Positions 34,574 to 44,149 of a DNA stretch of 64,000 nucleotides are shown here, piece after piece; the first letter of the stretch is position 1, and each line of letters starts with the position of its first letter. Position numbers and translations under genes: made by a program. The stretch comes from Shewanella psychromarinicola. Lineage in GTDB: Bacteria > Pseudomonadota > Gammaproteobacteria > Enterobacterales > Shewanellaceae. The notes beneath the pieces are model-generated. The model searched no databases. It had not been told where the DNA came from and worked only from the letters and a program-made list of their open reading frames with translations. The stretch spans positions 3,968,001 to 4,032,000 of the forward strand of contig NZ_CP034073.1 in assembly GCF_003855155.1 (NCBI RefSeq), in the 5' to 3' direction.

Positions 34574-34963
34574 ACTATTATTTATCCTAATTTTTATGAT
34601 GTATTAAGCTAAAGAACCCGCTTTCAAATATGAGTGCCTTACAACACGGCAATTATGGGGGTATTTTATCAAATATTTACCCTTGCAGTGCCAATATTAA
34701 CGATATTAATTCAGCGAAACAGACTCACTTTTTAGTCAAAAATAAAGTTAACAAGTAACAAAAACGCCTCGCCTAGCATTAAATATGTAGCTACAATGCA
34801 TATAAATTCACGCCATAAAATCAACCAACCGCATTATAACCCCTCTTTCACGGTTATTAACGCATTTGGACTTTGGCTGTGTTTGCATTTATAGGCCATT
34901 TTTTCTAAATGTAACCTTTTTAAATATCTAATAATAAAACGATAAAACCAAGGAAGTTGTTCA
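34574..34963. other. Divergent intergenic region
   Basis: About 390 bases between the divergent kinase and symporter genes. It must hold both promoters. I see no clear operator, repeat or small gene. Confidence 0.5.
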
Positions 34964-36370
34964 ATGATTAACGACATTATATCGCTCGCCAACAATGTGC
35001 TGTGGGGCGAATACCAAGTACTCATTTATATCTTGGTATTCGCCGGAGTGTGGTTTTCATTGAAGTTAAGGTTTATTCAATTTCGCCATTTTGGCTATAT
35101 GTTTAAGGTAATGAAAGGCAGTACCCAAAGTGACAGATCAGGCATTAGTTCTTATCAAGCCTTGTGTACAGGTTTGTCAGCCCGTGTCGGTACCGGTAAT
35201 TTGGCCGGTGTCGCCATGGCCATATCATTAGGCGGCAGTGGCGCGGTCTTTTGGATGTGGGTTATCGCACTGCTGGGTATGGCGACCGGCTTTGCGGAAA
35301 GCATTTTAGGCCAGCTGTATAAAGTACGAGACGATCATAAAGAATACCGCGGAGGACCCGCCTATTATATCCGCGCAGGACTCAACAAACCTTGGTTAGC
35401 AGTATTATTCGCCCTGTGTTTGTTCCTCGGTTACGGCATTAGTTTTAGTGCCATGCAAGCCAACACCATTACCGACGCACTCAACCACACTTTCGAAATT
35501 TCGCCAGTATATTCTGGGGCAGTCATTACCTTCATTGCTGGCATCATTGTTATGGGAGGCCTTCGCAGCATTGCTCGGTTTGCAGAGTTCGTGGTGCCTT
35601 TTATGGGCCTGGCATTTATTTTGGCAGCGGTAACCGTCACCATCATTAATATCCAACAAGTTCCCGGAGTATTGATGGATATTATTAACTCTGCTTTTGG
35701 ATTAAATGAAGCGGCGGCCGGCGCACTTGGTGCAGCCATTAAAAATGGTATCCAACGCGGTTTGTATTCTAACGAAGCCGGTGCGGGCAGTGTGCCACAT
35801 GCCGCCGCAGGCGCGACGCCGGTGCCAAATCACCCGGTTGCGCAAGGTTACGTACAAATGCTGGGGGTGTTTATTGACACTATGGTGTTGTGTAGCTGTA
35901 CCGCCATTGTAATTCTACTGGCTCAAGGCAGTATTGGCAGTGAAATGGAAGGTATTCGTATCACTCAAAACGCCATGACTTATCATATGGGCATTAGCGG
36001 CGATATGTTTGTTGCCATCATTATTACTCTATTCTCTTTTACTTCTGTAGTGGCTAACTACGCCTACGCCGAAAGTAATTTACATTTATTTAAACTCGAC
36101 AACATCTATGGTCGCACCGGGTACACACTATTGTATTTAAGCATGGTTTATTGGGGAGCCAATGCCTCATTAAAAGAAGTGTGGAACATGGCCGACATGG
36201 CGCTGGGATTAATGACAGTAGTTAACATCAGTGCCATTATGCTGCTCACCCCGACCATCGTAAACTTAACCCGCGACTACCAAGTTAAGCTTAAAACCAC
36301 TAATAAGCCTGAATTCAAGCTGGCCGATGTAGAGATTCAAGGTAAAACCGAAAAAGGGGTTTGGTCTTAG
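34964..36370 (+). CDS. Sodium:alanine/glycine symporter (AGCS family)
   Basis: An inner-membrane Na+-coupled amino-acid importer of 468 residues with about 11 transmembrane helices. Family signatures are GLSARVGTGNLAGVA (near residue 75), EYRGGPAYYI and NGIQRGLYSNEAGAGSVPHAA (near 260). The start ATG 34964 follows an AAGGAAG site by 8 bases. It is a single-gene unit with a hairpin downstream. The substrate is probably alanine or glycine, but D-alanine or other small neutral amino acids are possible. Confidence 0.9.
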   Translation: MINDIISLANNVLWGEYQVLIYILVFAGVWFSLKLRFIQFRHFGYMFKVMKGSTQSDRSGISSYQALCTGLSARVGTGNLAGVAMAISLGGSGAVFWMWVIALLGMATGFAESILGQLYKVRDDHKEYRGGPAYYIRAGLNKPWLAVLFALCLFLGYGISFSAMQANTITDALNHTFEISPVYSGAVITFIAGIIVMGGLRSIARFAEFVVPFMGLAFILAAVTVTIINIQQVPGVLMDIINSAFGLNEAAAGALGAAIKNGIQRGLYSNEAGAGSVPHAAAGATPVPNHPVAQGYVQMLGVFIDTMVLCSCTAIVILLAQGSIGSEMEGIRITQNAMTYHMGISGDMFVAIIITLFSFTSVVANYAYAESNLHLFKLDNIYGRTGYTLLYLSMVYWGANASLKEVWNMADMALGLMTVVNISAIMLLTPTIVNLTRDYQVKLKTTNKPEFKLADVEIQGKTEKGVWS

Positions 36371-36434
36371 CCGTTCATTAAGGCAGTTTTTTACGATAGA
36401 TTTCACTTTAGCGTCAATGTAGCGGTTAGTTTTC

Positions 36435-36470
36435 AAAGCGGAATTGAATAAATGAGTTCAATTCCGCTTT
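36435..36470 (+). terminator. Hairpin after the AGCS symporter
   Basis: AAAGCGGAATTGAA and TTCAATTCCGCTTT form a perfect 14-bp stem with an 8-base loop, 65 bases after the symporter stop codon. The following T content is low (ATCGTTTAT), so it may be a weak terminator. Confidence 0.7.
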
Positions 36471-36524
36471 ATCGTTTATAACAACTCATTACAGCCGTAC
36501 TAACTATAACGCCACTATCAAAAT

Positions 36525-36580
36525 GCCACCATTACATCACTACTAGTACAACGCCACCATTACATCACTACTAGTACAAC
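36525..36580. repeat. 28-bp direct tandem repeat (two copies)
   Basis: The unit GCCACCATTACATCACTACT plus AGTACAAC occurs twice without a mismatch (36525-36552, 36553-36580), with a decayed third copy after it (GCCAATATCACAGCACC) and a half-copy before it. It is in the non-coding stretch between the symporter and the TetR gene, whose remaining bases show nothing else. Confidence 0.85.
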
Positions 36581-36826
36581 GCCAATATCACAGCACCACT
36601 TATGCTTGCAGCTGTCTTTTTCCCTCAATTTTGAATTCAAATAATCTCACACAAATGCTGCATTGTTGTTTAATCGGCTTTATTGGTTTAAATATCAATA
36701 GTTCATATCACATCCATAATTAAGCATAATCAGCAACAATGGCCGTTATGGTTAAAAATAACCAAAAGATACTGGCCTTACCTCATCGAGTTAACGTAAA
36801 ATAATAATCTAACTAAAGAGGGGCTA

Positions 36827-37411
36827 ATGGCTAATATATCTAAATTTGATCGCGAAGACGTACTCAAAAAAGCAAAAAACCTGTTTTGGCAAAAGGGGTT
36901 TCTAGCCACTTCTACGCGAGAAATTCAAACTATCATGGACATGCGGCCGGGCAGCATTTATGCCGCATTCGGTAGTAAGGCTGATTTATATAATCAGACA
37001 TTAATTCATTATGCACAAACGTCCGCTAGCAATTTAAATGATAAAATCGAGCAGAATGACCACGTATGGGACGGGTTGAAGCAGTATCTGCGCAGCTTAA
37101 TGGCTCCTTGCAGTGAAACCGTACCCAGTGAATTATGTATGTTGATGCGCACGCTTTCAGAACTTGATGAGTCACATCAAGAAACCCTTAGCATCGCTCG
37201 TGATTTATTGACTCAAGTTGAGCATCGCTTTGTCAATATCATTGAGCAAGCTCAAAACGAAGGTGATTTGCCTGCTCAATTGGATAAACATAAGCTCGCG
37301 AAAAAGCTACAAGTGCATATTATCGGTTTACGCTCTTACCTAAAAGCCACCGGCGATACTGAAACAGTAAGCCAGCAACTCGAAGAGTTTTTTATTCAGA
37401 TACAAAGTTAA
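36827..37411 (+). CDS. TetR/AcrR-family transcriptional regulator
   Basis: The 194-residue protein has a typical TetR HTH (residues about 8-55: REDVLKKAKNLFWQKGFLATSTREI, then PGSIYAAFGSKADLY) and a helical ligand domain. The AF.SK.DL pattern places it near the NemR/AcuR-like branch. The start follows an AGAGGGGC ribosome site. It is a single-gene unit ended by a terminator; no target gene is obvious. The neighbouring hydratase gene converges on it. Confidence 0.9.
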   Translation: MANISKFDREDVLKKAKNLFWQKGFLATSTREIQTIMDMRPGSIYAAFGSKADLYNQTLIHYAQTSASNLNDKIEQNDHVWDGLKQYLRSLMAPCSETVPSELCMLMRTLSELDESHQETLSIARDLLTQVEHRFVNIIEQAQNEGDLPAQLDKHKLAKKLQVHIIGLRSYLKATGDTETVSQQLEEFFIQIQS

Positions 37412-37413
37412 CA

Positions 37414-37434
37414 AAGCGCCTAAGGCGCTTTTTA
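37414..37434 (+). terminator. Rho-independent terminator of the TetR gene
   Basis: AAGCGCC and GGCGCTT form a stem with the loop TAA, followed by TTT, 2 bases after the stop codon. Confidence 0.85.
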
Positions 37435-37494
37435 AATAACGCAACGACAAAGTTTTGCACCTATTTTACTGCCAAGATTTATTTAGCGGTAAAA

Positions 37495-38277
37495 TTAGGC
37501 CAGCGCATCGTAAAACCTCACATCAAATTGACCAATGCCATGATAGCCAATATTGATTTTTGTCGCTAATGGCACTTTTACCACACCGCAGTATGATCCG
37601 GTAATGATCGCTTGCCCTGCACTGAGATTAATGCCTAATTTTGCTAAGTAATTAATCAGCCAATACACAGGCATTTGTGGTAATTCACACGGATGGAACC
37701 CAGAAAACTGCTGCACCATTTGGGTCTTAAACTCGCTCACCACCACATCGATATGACTGGCTTTATACGCGACAGACTTATCTATTTTAGGGCCAATATA
37801 CAGGCCTTGATTACTTAGTCCATCGGCAAGTTTTTGATAAAAACTCGGTTGACTCTCACGGCTAAATCGATTCTGGATCAGCTCTAATGCCATATGCGTA
37901 GCTGAAATCATTTGGTCAATTTCACTATGGCTGTATTGACGATAAGCTTCAATGTCTTGCCCTAGTATAAACGCTATTTCTGGCTCTATCAGCGCTGTCG
38001 CCTGCCCGTCTGTCACTCTGGGTATAATCGCGCAATCAATACTATGACTCACCGGACCTTGCAAAATGGGCGCTACAATTAATTGACCATTGGCTTGTGG
38101 AACTAAGCATTTCCACCCCGCAATGGTGCCATTAAGATTAATCATCAATTGTTGTACAGCAATTGATTCTTCAATACTTTGAGGAAGTACCGCTAGGTAG
38201 TTAGAGTCGGGATGAAGAGTATTTCGCTGAGCAAATAAATGCATAGCAAGTTTAATAAGAGCGGGGTTATCAGTCAA
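37495..38277 (-). CDS. 2-keto-4-pentenoate hydratase family protein (FAH fold)
   Basis: The 260-residue protein resembles MhpD/TesE-type hydratases of meta-cleavage pathways. Visible segments are GWKCLVPQANGQ, the metal-binding pair in IEPEIAFILGQDI, and AGQAIITGSYCGV near the end. No other gene of an aromatic degradation pathway is nearby, so the physiological substrate is unknown; it may act on another 2-keto acid. Transcribed alone, convergent to the TetR gene. Confident at family level only. Confidence 0.75.
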   Translation of the reverse strand: MTDNPALIKLAMHLFAQRNTLHPDSNYLAVLPQSIEESIAVQQLMINLNGTIAGWKCLVPQANGQLIVAPILQGPVSHSIDCAIIPRVTDGQATALIEPEIAFILGQDIEAYRQYSHSEIDQMISATHMALELIQNRFSRESQPSFYQKLADGLSNQGLYIGPKIDKSVAYKASHIDVVVSEFKTQMVQQFSGFHPCELPQMPVYWLINYLAKLGINLSAGQAIITGSYCGVVKVPLATKINIGYHGIGQFDVRFYDALA

Positions 38278-38362
38278 AATAGCATCATCAAAACAATCAA
38301 AATGCTACATTATCGTTTTTAGCGACTTGGATCGATAGATTTCGTCACCGTATAATAAAAAA

Positions 38363-38389
38363 AAACCGCTGCAACATAGTCAGCGGTTT
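38363..38389 (-). terminator. Rho-independent terminator of dps
   Basis: On the minus strand AAACCGCTG and CAGCGGTTT form a 9-bp stem followed by nine T residues. It lies 56 bases after the dps stop codon. Confidence 0.9.
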
Positions 38390-38444
38390 AGTTTTACATC
38401 CAATGATTTGGCTACGTTAGCCTAAATATGATGCTTAAAGTAGA

Positions 38445-38915
38445 TTACTTGCTCATCGCTCTTAACATCCATGCGGTTTTTTCATGTATCCGCATTCGAT
38501 CGGACACTAATGCTGCCGTAGACTCATCCTCAGCGGCTTGGGCTAATTTGAGCACTTGTCGCGCGGTTTTGATCACTTGCTCGTGACCTTTGGTCAGTAA
38601 ATCGACCATGTCAGCTGAACTCGGTACGCCTTCAATTTCTTTAATGGAGCTTAAACGGGCAAACTCTTTATAAGTTCCTGGTGCGGCCACGTCCAAGGTG
38701 CGAATACGTTCGGCAATATCATCAACCGCTAGCGCAAGTTCAGTGTAATGCTCTTCAAACATTAAGTGCAGTTCGCGAAAGTGGATCCCGGTGACATTCC
38801 AATGGAAATTATGGGTTTGCAAATATAATGTATAGGAATCGGCTAATAAACTTTTTAAGCCATCAGCAATTTTTAGTCGATCTTCTTTTTTTATACCAAT
38901 ATCGATGTCAGTCAT
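38445..38915 (-). CDS. dps: Dps-type ferritin-like DNA protection protein
   Basis: Dps dodecamers oxidise and store iron and protect DNA. The 156-residue protein has the conserved ferroxidase-site pattern: HNFHWNVTG (His near residue 36), then [20 protein letters not shown] with Asp and Glu ligands. Its DNA-binding tail is short and not strongly basic, so storage and peroxide detoxification are likelier than tight DNA binding. It has its own terminator. No OxyR or Fur site could be recognised with confidence upstream. Confidence 0.92.
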   Translation of the reverse strand: MTDIDIGIKKEDRLKIADGLKSLLADSYTLYLQTHNFHWNVTGIHFRELHLMFEEHYTELALAVDDIAERIRTLDVAAPGTYKEFARLSSIKEIEGVPSSADMVDLLTKGHEQVIKTARQVLKLAQAAEDESTAALVSDRMRIHEKTAWMLRAMSK

Positions 38916-39341
38916 TTTATTCCTCGTAAAGTAGAATTAATTAGTCATAACATTACAGCATTTGTATAAATGGTGATGACAAGCTAGCAAGATTAACAAT
39001 AAATATGGTTTATTCTTAACATGTTGCTTACATTGTATCTCAGCGAGTCTTTATCGTCGTATTATGACACCAACGAAAACAGCACACGCTGTTAAAACAA
39101 ATATTACACCACTAATAAAACGGGTCTCAATTCAAATAACATTTATTTAATAAATAAGTTTATTGAATGTCTACATAAATTAACGTAATAAACTCGGGTA
39201 AATTAATTGCGATTACGCTAACTCATCGTTAATGTTAGTGAGTATTCATACTAACATTACCACTTAATGGATCAACCGCTGGCCATTAAACTCTGTTAAT
39301 ACTTTTATATTAATAACTGTAACCAAACATTGAAGCGGATC
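38916..39341. other. Intergenic region with an inverted repeat
   Basis: About 425 bases between dps and the DUF2127 gene. The dps promoter must lie at its left end. A 9-bp perfect inverted repeat is at 39231-39258. I see no small gene. Confidence 0.5.
39231..39258. repeat. Inverted repeat AATGTTAGT/ACTAACATT
   Basis: A perfect 9-bp inverted repeat with a 10-base spacer, 83 bases past the stop codon side of the DUF2127 gene. It may be a 3' hairpin of that gene (minus strand) or an operator; no T-run follows. Confidence 0.5.
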
Positions 39342-39800
39342 TCATATTGATGCTCGAAGAGGAAACAACACAAAATACATATACATGACCACCACAAGAT
39401 TAATCAGCAGTACAATCACACTGAGCAAGCTAAAGTGGCTCATCATTTCATAAAACTCAAAAGGTAAATATATTGCGCCGCTAAGCAGTGCAAACCATTG
39501 GGTCCAGCGCATGTTATGCCATAAACCATAGGCTTCAATAAAGCGCACCAAAGTATATGCCGCAGCGCCTAGTGCCAGTATCGTCAGGCTTGATTGCGAC
39601 ACTGAACCCACTGCTGAAATAAAAATACTAGGGTAATGACTAGCAGGGTTTAGGTGTAAATGAGTAACTAGCTCAATTGCCAGCGTTGACAAGTTTTGAC
39701 CGGCATAGATATGTAGACCAATCGCGACCAGTAACGACAATAGACCTTTAGATGCTTCAAGTACCGCAACGGCACGTACACCTTTATTCGAGTGCTTCAT
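39342..39800 (-). CDS. DUF2127 family membrane protein
   Basis: The 152-residue protein has four transmembrane helices. Features of DUF2127 are the N-terminal RAVAVLEASKGLLSLL, the middle YTLVRFIEAYGLWHNMRWTQWFALLSG (in parts) and LPFEFYEM. The molecular role of the family is not known. It stands alone between dps and the PLA2-like gene. Confidence 0.85.
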   Translation of the reverse strand: MKHSNKGVRAVAVLEASKGLLSLLVAIGLHIYAGQNLSTLAIELVTHLHLNPASHYPSIFISAVGSVSQSSLTILALGAAAYTLVRFIEAYGLWHNMRWTQWFALLSGAIYLPFEFYEMMSHFSLLSVIVLLINLVVVMYMYFVLFPLRASI

Positions 39801-39978
39801 TGTGTAGCGTTTCCAATTTCCGGTAAAGCAAGCCGGCTAATATTAGCTTGTGACAATGACGATGGCGATTAATATTTCCCCGACAAAAAAGCACTTCGGT
39901 TAACGTGTTTAGTCGTCAATACCGATTCATTTTTACAAGTAAGTAACGTAAACACCTCGTCCAACTTAAACGGTGAAG

Positions 39979-40422
39979 TTACTGATTTTGGGCTGATAAA
40001 AGCTCGATTTGTTGACGCTCATCATCGGTTAGTGCACCGTAATCTCTTGGGTATGGCCAGCCATAACCCCAGCGAAATTGGGTCGGTAAATAAGGTGTAC
40101 CGCCAACGCGGACCCCGGCTAACATCAATAATGCCACTTCAGATTGGCCGACTTGAGCCACACAAATACGTAATGCCTTATCTGATGCCAAACGCTCATC
40201 AGATGTCCCCCCTTTCCAGTAGTCATAATCATGACGTTCGCAACAGGACAACCATAATTGTTGCTGTGCAAAAGTGCCATCAGGAAATGCACTGCAGCCA
40301 TCACTGGTAAACGGCACGAGTGTGTCGGCTTGTAAAGGATTGCCTAGCATCGACATACTGGCGATAAACATGGCAGCGCAATTTAAGCGGTATTTTTTCA
40401 CTATTAGCATCCAGCTTTTCAT
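39979..40422 (-). CDS. Secreted protein with a phospholipase-A2-like CCxxHD motif
   Basis: The 147-residue protein has a signal peptide (hydrophobic segment ending GNPLQA-DTL, about residue 32). The mature part begins with FTSDGCSAFPDGTF, then LWLSCCERHDYDYWKGG. The CCxxHDxxYW pattern is the phospholipase A2 catalytic region (His-Asp), and the upstream DGCS is like the bacterial PLA2 calcium loop. Five Cys are visible. It is common in marine gammaproteobacteria as an uncharacterised protein; enzymatic activity is not established. Confidence 0.65.
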   Translation of the reverse strand: MKSWMLIVKKYRLNCAAMFIASMSMLGNPLQADTLVPFTSDGCSAFPDGTFAQQQLWLSCCERHDYDYWKGGTSDERLASDKALRICVAQVGQSEVALLMLAGVRVGGTPYLPTQFRWGYGWPYPRDYGALTDDERQQIELLSAQNQ

Positions 40423-40543
40423 TATTCACGCATTATGATGCCACAGCAACGATGACAGTAATAGAATATAAACGTTGTTTCTTGATTAAATCTTCTTTTA
40501 CATCAATGGGTAAATCTATATAAGGCCAGACTAATAAGCCAGA

Positions 40544-40969
40544 TTAATGTGCCAGATTAGCAAACCATTTTTGGTACGGTTGATACACGTCGTAAAGCCA
40601 ATTAAATATAAAGGTATAGATAAAAAGAAAAGCTAACAGGCCCGCCTCCAGCATTAAGGTATCGACAAGGGTTAACCCTAAATACCACGACACTGAGGGG
40701 ATTGTGATTATAAGCATTCCTCCTTCAAAGCCGCAAACATGTACTCCCCTGATAAACATCGTGCGCGCGAGTCGTTCCGCACCAAACAAACGATCAAACC
40801 ATAAGTTATAAACATAATTCCACAACACGGCAAACACCGACAGAGCGAAACTGACCAGTAACATATCAGCGCTATTTTGCTTCATCACTATCGCACTTAT
40901 TGGCACAATAAAGGCCATGGCGATCAGTTCAAAAGACACGGCGTGAAACATTCTTTCTCTACTTTGCAT
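40544..40969 (-). CDS. PACE-family efflux transporter
   Basis: The 141-residue protein has four transmembrane helices arranged as two tandem bacterial transmembrane pair (BTP) domains. The signatures RERMFHAVSFE at the start, ALWNYVYNLWFDRLFG-like VLWNYVYNLWFDR in the middle and FNWLYDVYQ near the end are those of AceI-type PACE proteins, which export chlorhexidine and polyamine-like cations. It is divergent from a LysR gene, which is the usual arrangement for PACE genes. Confidence 0.92.
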   Translation of the reverse strand: MQSRERMFHAVSFELIAMAFIVPISAIVMKQNSADMLLVSFALSVFAVLWNYVYNLWFDRLFGAERLARTMFIRGVHVCGFEGGMLIITIPSVSWYLGLTLVDTLMLEAGLLAFLFIYTFIFNWLYDVYQPYQKWFANLAH

Positions 40970-41055
40970 TTATATCTCAATTGGGGGGTGACGTTTTAAC
41001 TATTTTCATCCAATATAAAGATACATTAAAGTTAGTAAGTATCGGTAAAAGCGAT

Positions 41056-41937
41056 ATGTATAGTATTGAACAGCTTGAGGCCTTTGTGGCAACCGTAAAA
41101 ACGGGGTCATTTTCATCTGCGGCAAGAGCGCTTAATAAAGCGCAATCAGTTATCAGTCAGCATGTGATAAACCTTGAAATAGACTGCAATAGCGAACTAT
41201 TTGATCGCAGTGGACGTTATCCTCAATTGACACCAGCAGGAAAAAAACTGCTACCCCATGCCCAAGTATTACTGAGCCAACATCAACGCCTGCGCGATTG
41301 CGCCAAAAGCCTAGACCAACAAGCAATATCTGAGCTGACAATTGGTTTAGATGAAGGCATTCCGCTGCAAAAGCTGTCTAATATTATTAATGAGCTCGAA
41401 GCTCAATTTCCAACTATCACGCTTGAGTTTTTAACGGCATCGAGCATTGATATAATCGATATGATTGACACTGAGCGGGCTGTTACCGGAATTATTTTCA
41501 GCGAGTTAACGATCCCGACTCACATCGACTTTGAATCTATCGGGTCAATTAAGTTTGATATGTATGTGGCGAGTGTTCACCCTTTAGCACAACAGATATG
41601 TGATAACTTAGCCAACTTAAAATTGCATCGTCAACTCTTGATCCGTTCGCGGAATACTAAATCCAGTAGCTTTCAGACAGCAATTAGCCCAGATGCTTGG
41701 TACGCCGACAATTACTATATTTTGCTCGAACTTGCATTGCAGGGACATGGTTGGTGTTTACTACCCAATCATATTGCCAATAACTATGTTAATAGCGGTC
41801 AATTAGTATTATTACCGTCTGAATTTAAAGAGATTGGCTGGCAAGCTAATGTGGATGTTATACAGCACCATTGTTACAGTCACGAGCCGGTATTTAAGCA
41901 ACTTAGACACTCGCTACGGCAATTACTGACGCCATAA
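41056..41937 (+). CDS. LysR-family regulator, divergent from the PACE gene
   Basis: The protein (about 293 residues) has a LysR HTH at residues 1-60 (YSIEQLEAFVATVKTGSFSSAARAL, read in parts, then VISQHVINLE) and a LysR substrate domain. I chose ATG 41056 because the HTH begins directly after it; the frame is open back to 40981 but the added residues are not family-like. It probably activates the divergent PACE efflux gene in response to a substrate of the pump, as AceR does elsewhere; this is inferred from position. Confidence 0.85.
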   Translation: MYSIEQLEAFVATVKTGSFSSAARALNKAQSVISQHVINLEIDCNSELFDRSGRYPQLTPAGKKLLPHAQVLLSQHQRLRDCAKSLDQQAISELTIGLDEGIPLQKLSNIINELEAQFPTITLEFLTASSIDIIDMIDTERAVTGIIFSELTIPTHIDFESIGSIKFDMYVASVHPLAQQICDNLANLKLHRQLLIRSRNTKSSSFQTAISPDAWYADNYYILLELALQGHGWCLLPNHIANNYVNSGQLVLLPSEFKEIGWQANVDVIQHHCYSHEPVFKQLRHSLRQLLTP

Positions 41938-42606
41938 TTTACGTTGATAATAACTATTCTCCATGTCATATATCGAACCGGCTTTGACAAACGAACCTTG
42001 CTGAACAACATGTAAAAACATTCCCAATTGAGCGGTGACAAACACGGCTTATCCCAACCCATTTATGATTAACATCAAAAAAAGCGCTACTGATTCAGCC
42101 TTAGTCGTGTAGCAAAGAGTACACCCAGGCTAGTGATTATAGTGGGGTTAACTATTATTTTTAAAAAAATACAACAACTCAAACAGCAGACTTTATACTT
42201 TGTTTCACACCTAGTTTTTATACCGTTTACAGCTTGTAAAAGATACTGGCTCTATTTTGAGAATTATCAATTGTTGAGATATCATCCGCTGTACACTTTG
42301 GTTTAACATTCTGTATTGACGATATATAGTTAATTAACCGCACAAAAATATACAACCAAACAACGATTGTTCAAAGCCATTGAGCCTTAGGTGATTTCGG
42401 CATAAACTCTGATGATGTTGCCTGTAACATAGTTGATTAACACCACAAATAAACCTTGAATAACGGTTGTGGTAAAGCTTGTTCTACGAAGCGTTATTTC
42501 GCTTATATTACAGCATCAAATTCGTGATATTGTAGCCTATCGTATGCTAAATTATACGATACAGTTGATAGCTCTGATGCTGATAAATAGCCCGAGGAAC
42601 CGATTT
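41938..42606. other. Intergenic region upstream of the HD-GYP gene
   Basis: About 670 AT-rich bases. An open frame in phase with the HD-GYP gene extends back to 42469 but is not family-like. I see no other gene, repeat or terminator. Confidence 0.5.
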
Positions 42607-43824
42607 ATGCTGATTGAACATGACATTACTGACGTTTGTGTTGGAATGTATGTGGTCGAAATCACCGAGCCCAAAGATACGTTTTCGCTAACTAAACCTG
42701 GTGTGCTTAACAATGCACGAGTTATCGAAGCACTAAAGCGAAAATCGGTTACTAAACTACTCATTGATACCAGTAAAACTGAAGTTATTATCAAAGAAGT
42801 CGAGCAAAAAATCAATGTGCTCAAGCCTCAACCGCCTCGTAAAGTCACGCCTGCACGCACCGATGTGAAAGCAAATTTCTTTAATCAAGAATTAGTTAAA
42901 GCTCGCCAAGTATTTAATGAATCAAAAAACATTCAAAAACAGTTATTCCATAATGCCCAACACGGTTTGCCATTAGAAATGGACCCGGTGCAGAAAATCA
43001 CCTCCGAATCGACAGATTTGATTTTCAATAATCCCAATGCTTTGTCGTGTGTGATTAACATCCGCAATAAAGATGAATATTTACTTGAACATTCGGTGTC
43101 AGTATCGGTATTGATGACTATGTTTTCTGTATATAAAAAAATCGACAAAGATATTGTTAATCAATTAGCAGTCGGTGCATTTTTACATGATGTGGGTAAA
43201 ATTATGGTCCCCGATCGCATTTTAAATAAGCCTGATAAACTGACAGATGAAGAGTTTCATATTATGAAAACTCACGCCAGCTATTCAATTGAAATCATGA
43301 AAAACACCCCAGGCATTAGCCCGCTAAGTTTAGAGGTGGCAACTTTACACCATGAAAAACTTAACGGACAAGGTTACCCATTTGGTGTGCCAGCAGAAAA
43401 AATTACCCTATACGGACGGATGATCAGTATTTGCGATATTTTCGATGCTCTCACCTCCAATCGTTGCTACAAACAAGGTTATGCACAAGTCAAATCCTTT
43501 AGTATTTTGCGGGCATTGGCTGAAAAAAATGAATTAGATAAAGACCTAGTCGATCAATTTATACGTTGTATGGGGGTTTACCCTGTCGGCTCAGTGGTTC
43601 AACTTGAGTCGAATAGACTTGCTATTGTTGAAAGTCATAATCCTAAAGACCCAATCCGCCCGCTTGTGAAACCGTTTTATCATTTAAAACCGGATCATTT
43701 CGAAGTCGGGCAAAAGATTGATTTGGCAACAGTGACTGACGACTTAATCGTAAAATGTGTTCGCGCCGATGATTTTAACCTAAACATGGAACAAATTATT
43801 CAATATTTAGCCCACGAAGGCTAG
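42607..43824 (+). CDS. HD-GYP domain phosphodiesterase with DUF3391
   Basis: A probable cyclic-di-GMP phosphodiesterase of 405 residues. The N-terminal DUF3391 domain (about 1-120, ITDVCVGMYVVEI) is followed by the HD-GYP domain (about 165-355) with AFLHDVGKIMVPD near 194, THASYS and the signature HHEKLNGQGYPFGV near 248. The metal ligands look intact. The start ATG 42607 follows GAGGAA by 8 bases; the longer frame back to 42469 lacks a ribosome site. With the GGDEF/EAL protein at 27-31 kb it shows c-di-GMP turnover, but the two genes are not adjacent. Confidence 0.92.
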   Translation: MLIEHDITDVCVGMYVVEITEPKDTFSLTKPGVLNNARVIEALKRKSVTKLLIDTSKTEVIIKEVEQKINVLKPQPPRKVTPARTDVKANFFNQELVKARQVFNESKNIQKQLFHNAQHGLPLEMDPVQKITSESTDLIFNNPNALSCVINIRNKDEYLLEHSVSVSVLMTMFSVYKKIDKDIVNQLAVGAFLHDVGKIMVPDRILNKPDKLTDEEFHIMKTHASYSIEIMKNTPGISPLSLEVATLHHEKLNGQGYPFGVPAEKITLYGRMISICDIFDALTSNRCYKQGYAQVKSFSILRALAEKNELDKDLVDQFIRCMGVYPVGSVVQLESNRLAIVESHNPKDPIRPLVKPFYHLKPDHFEVGQKIDLATVTDDLIVKCVRADDFNLNMEQIIQYLAHEG

Positions 43825-44149
43825 CCAGTAAACGTTGCAGGCTTTACCTGTCGCAGTTAATTGAACTATGGGGTTTAAACGCTCTCGTACTTCAAGCTCA
43901 TCAATCACGAAGTGCGCTTTACCATCAGTGTGAAACTACCAATGCTCACGATGTACCTGGGCAAAATGTTTGGCAAGAAAATGGCTATTGGGTAAATTGT
44001 GCACCACAAACTGCGACTAAATTCAGTGTATACATTGCATCCTTACGCTGCAGCATTACCTTTACAAATCGCGGTATGCTCACAAGCCTCTGAAGATAAA
44101 TCAACCCAAACCACCTATGTCACCGAACATCACTAAAGCTTTAGTCTAT
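43825..44149. other. Decayed region without a recognisable gene
   Basis: Short in-frame stretches on the plus strand (43890-44090) look like fragments of a former gene but carry several stops and match nothing I recognise. Confidence 0.35.
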
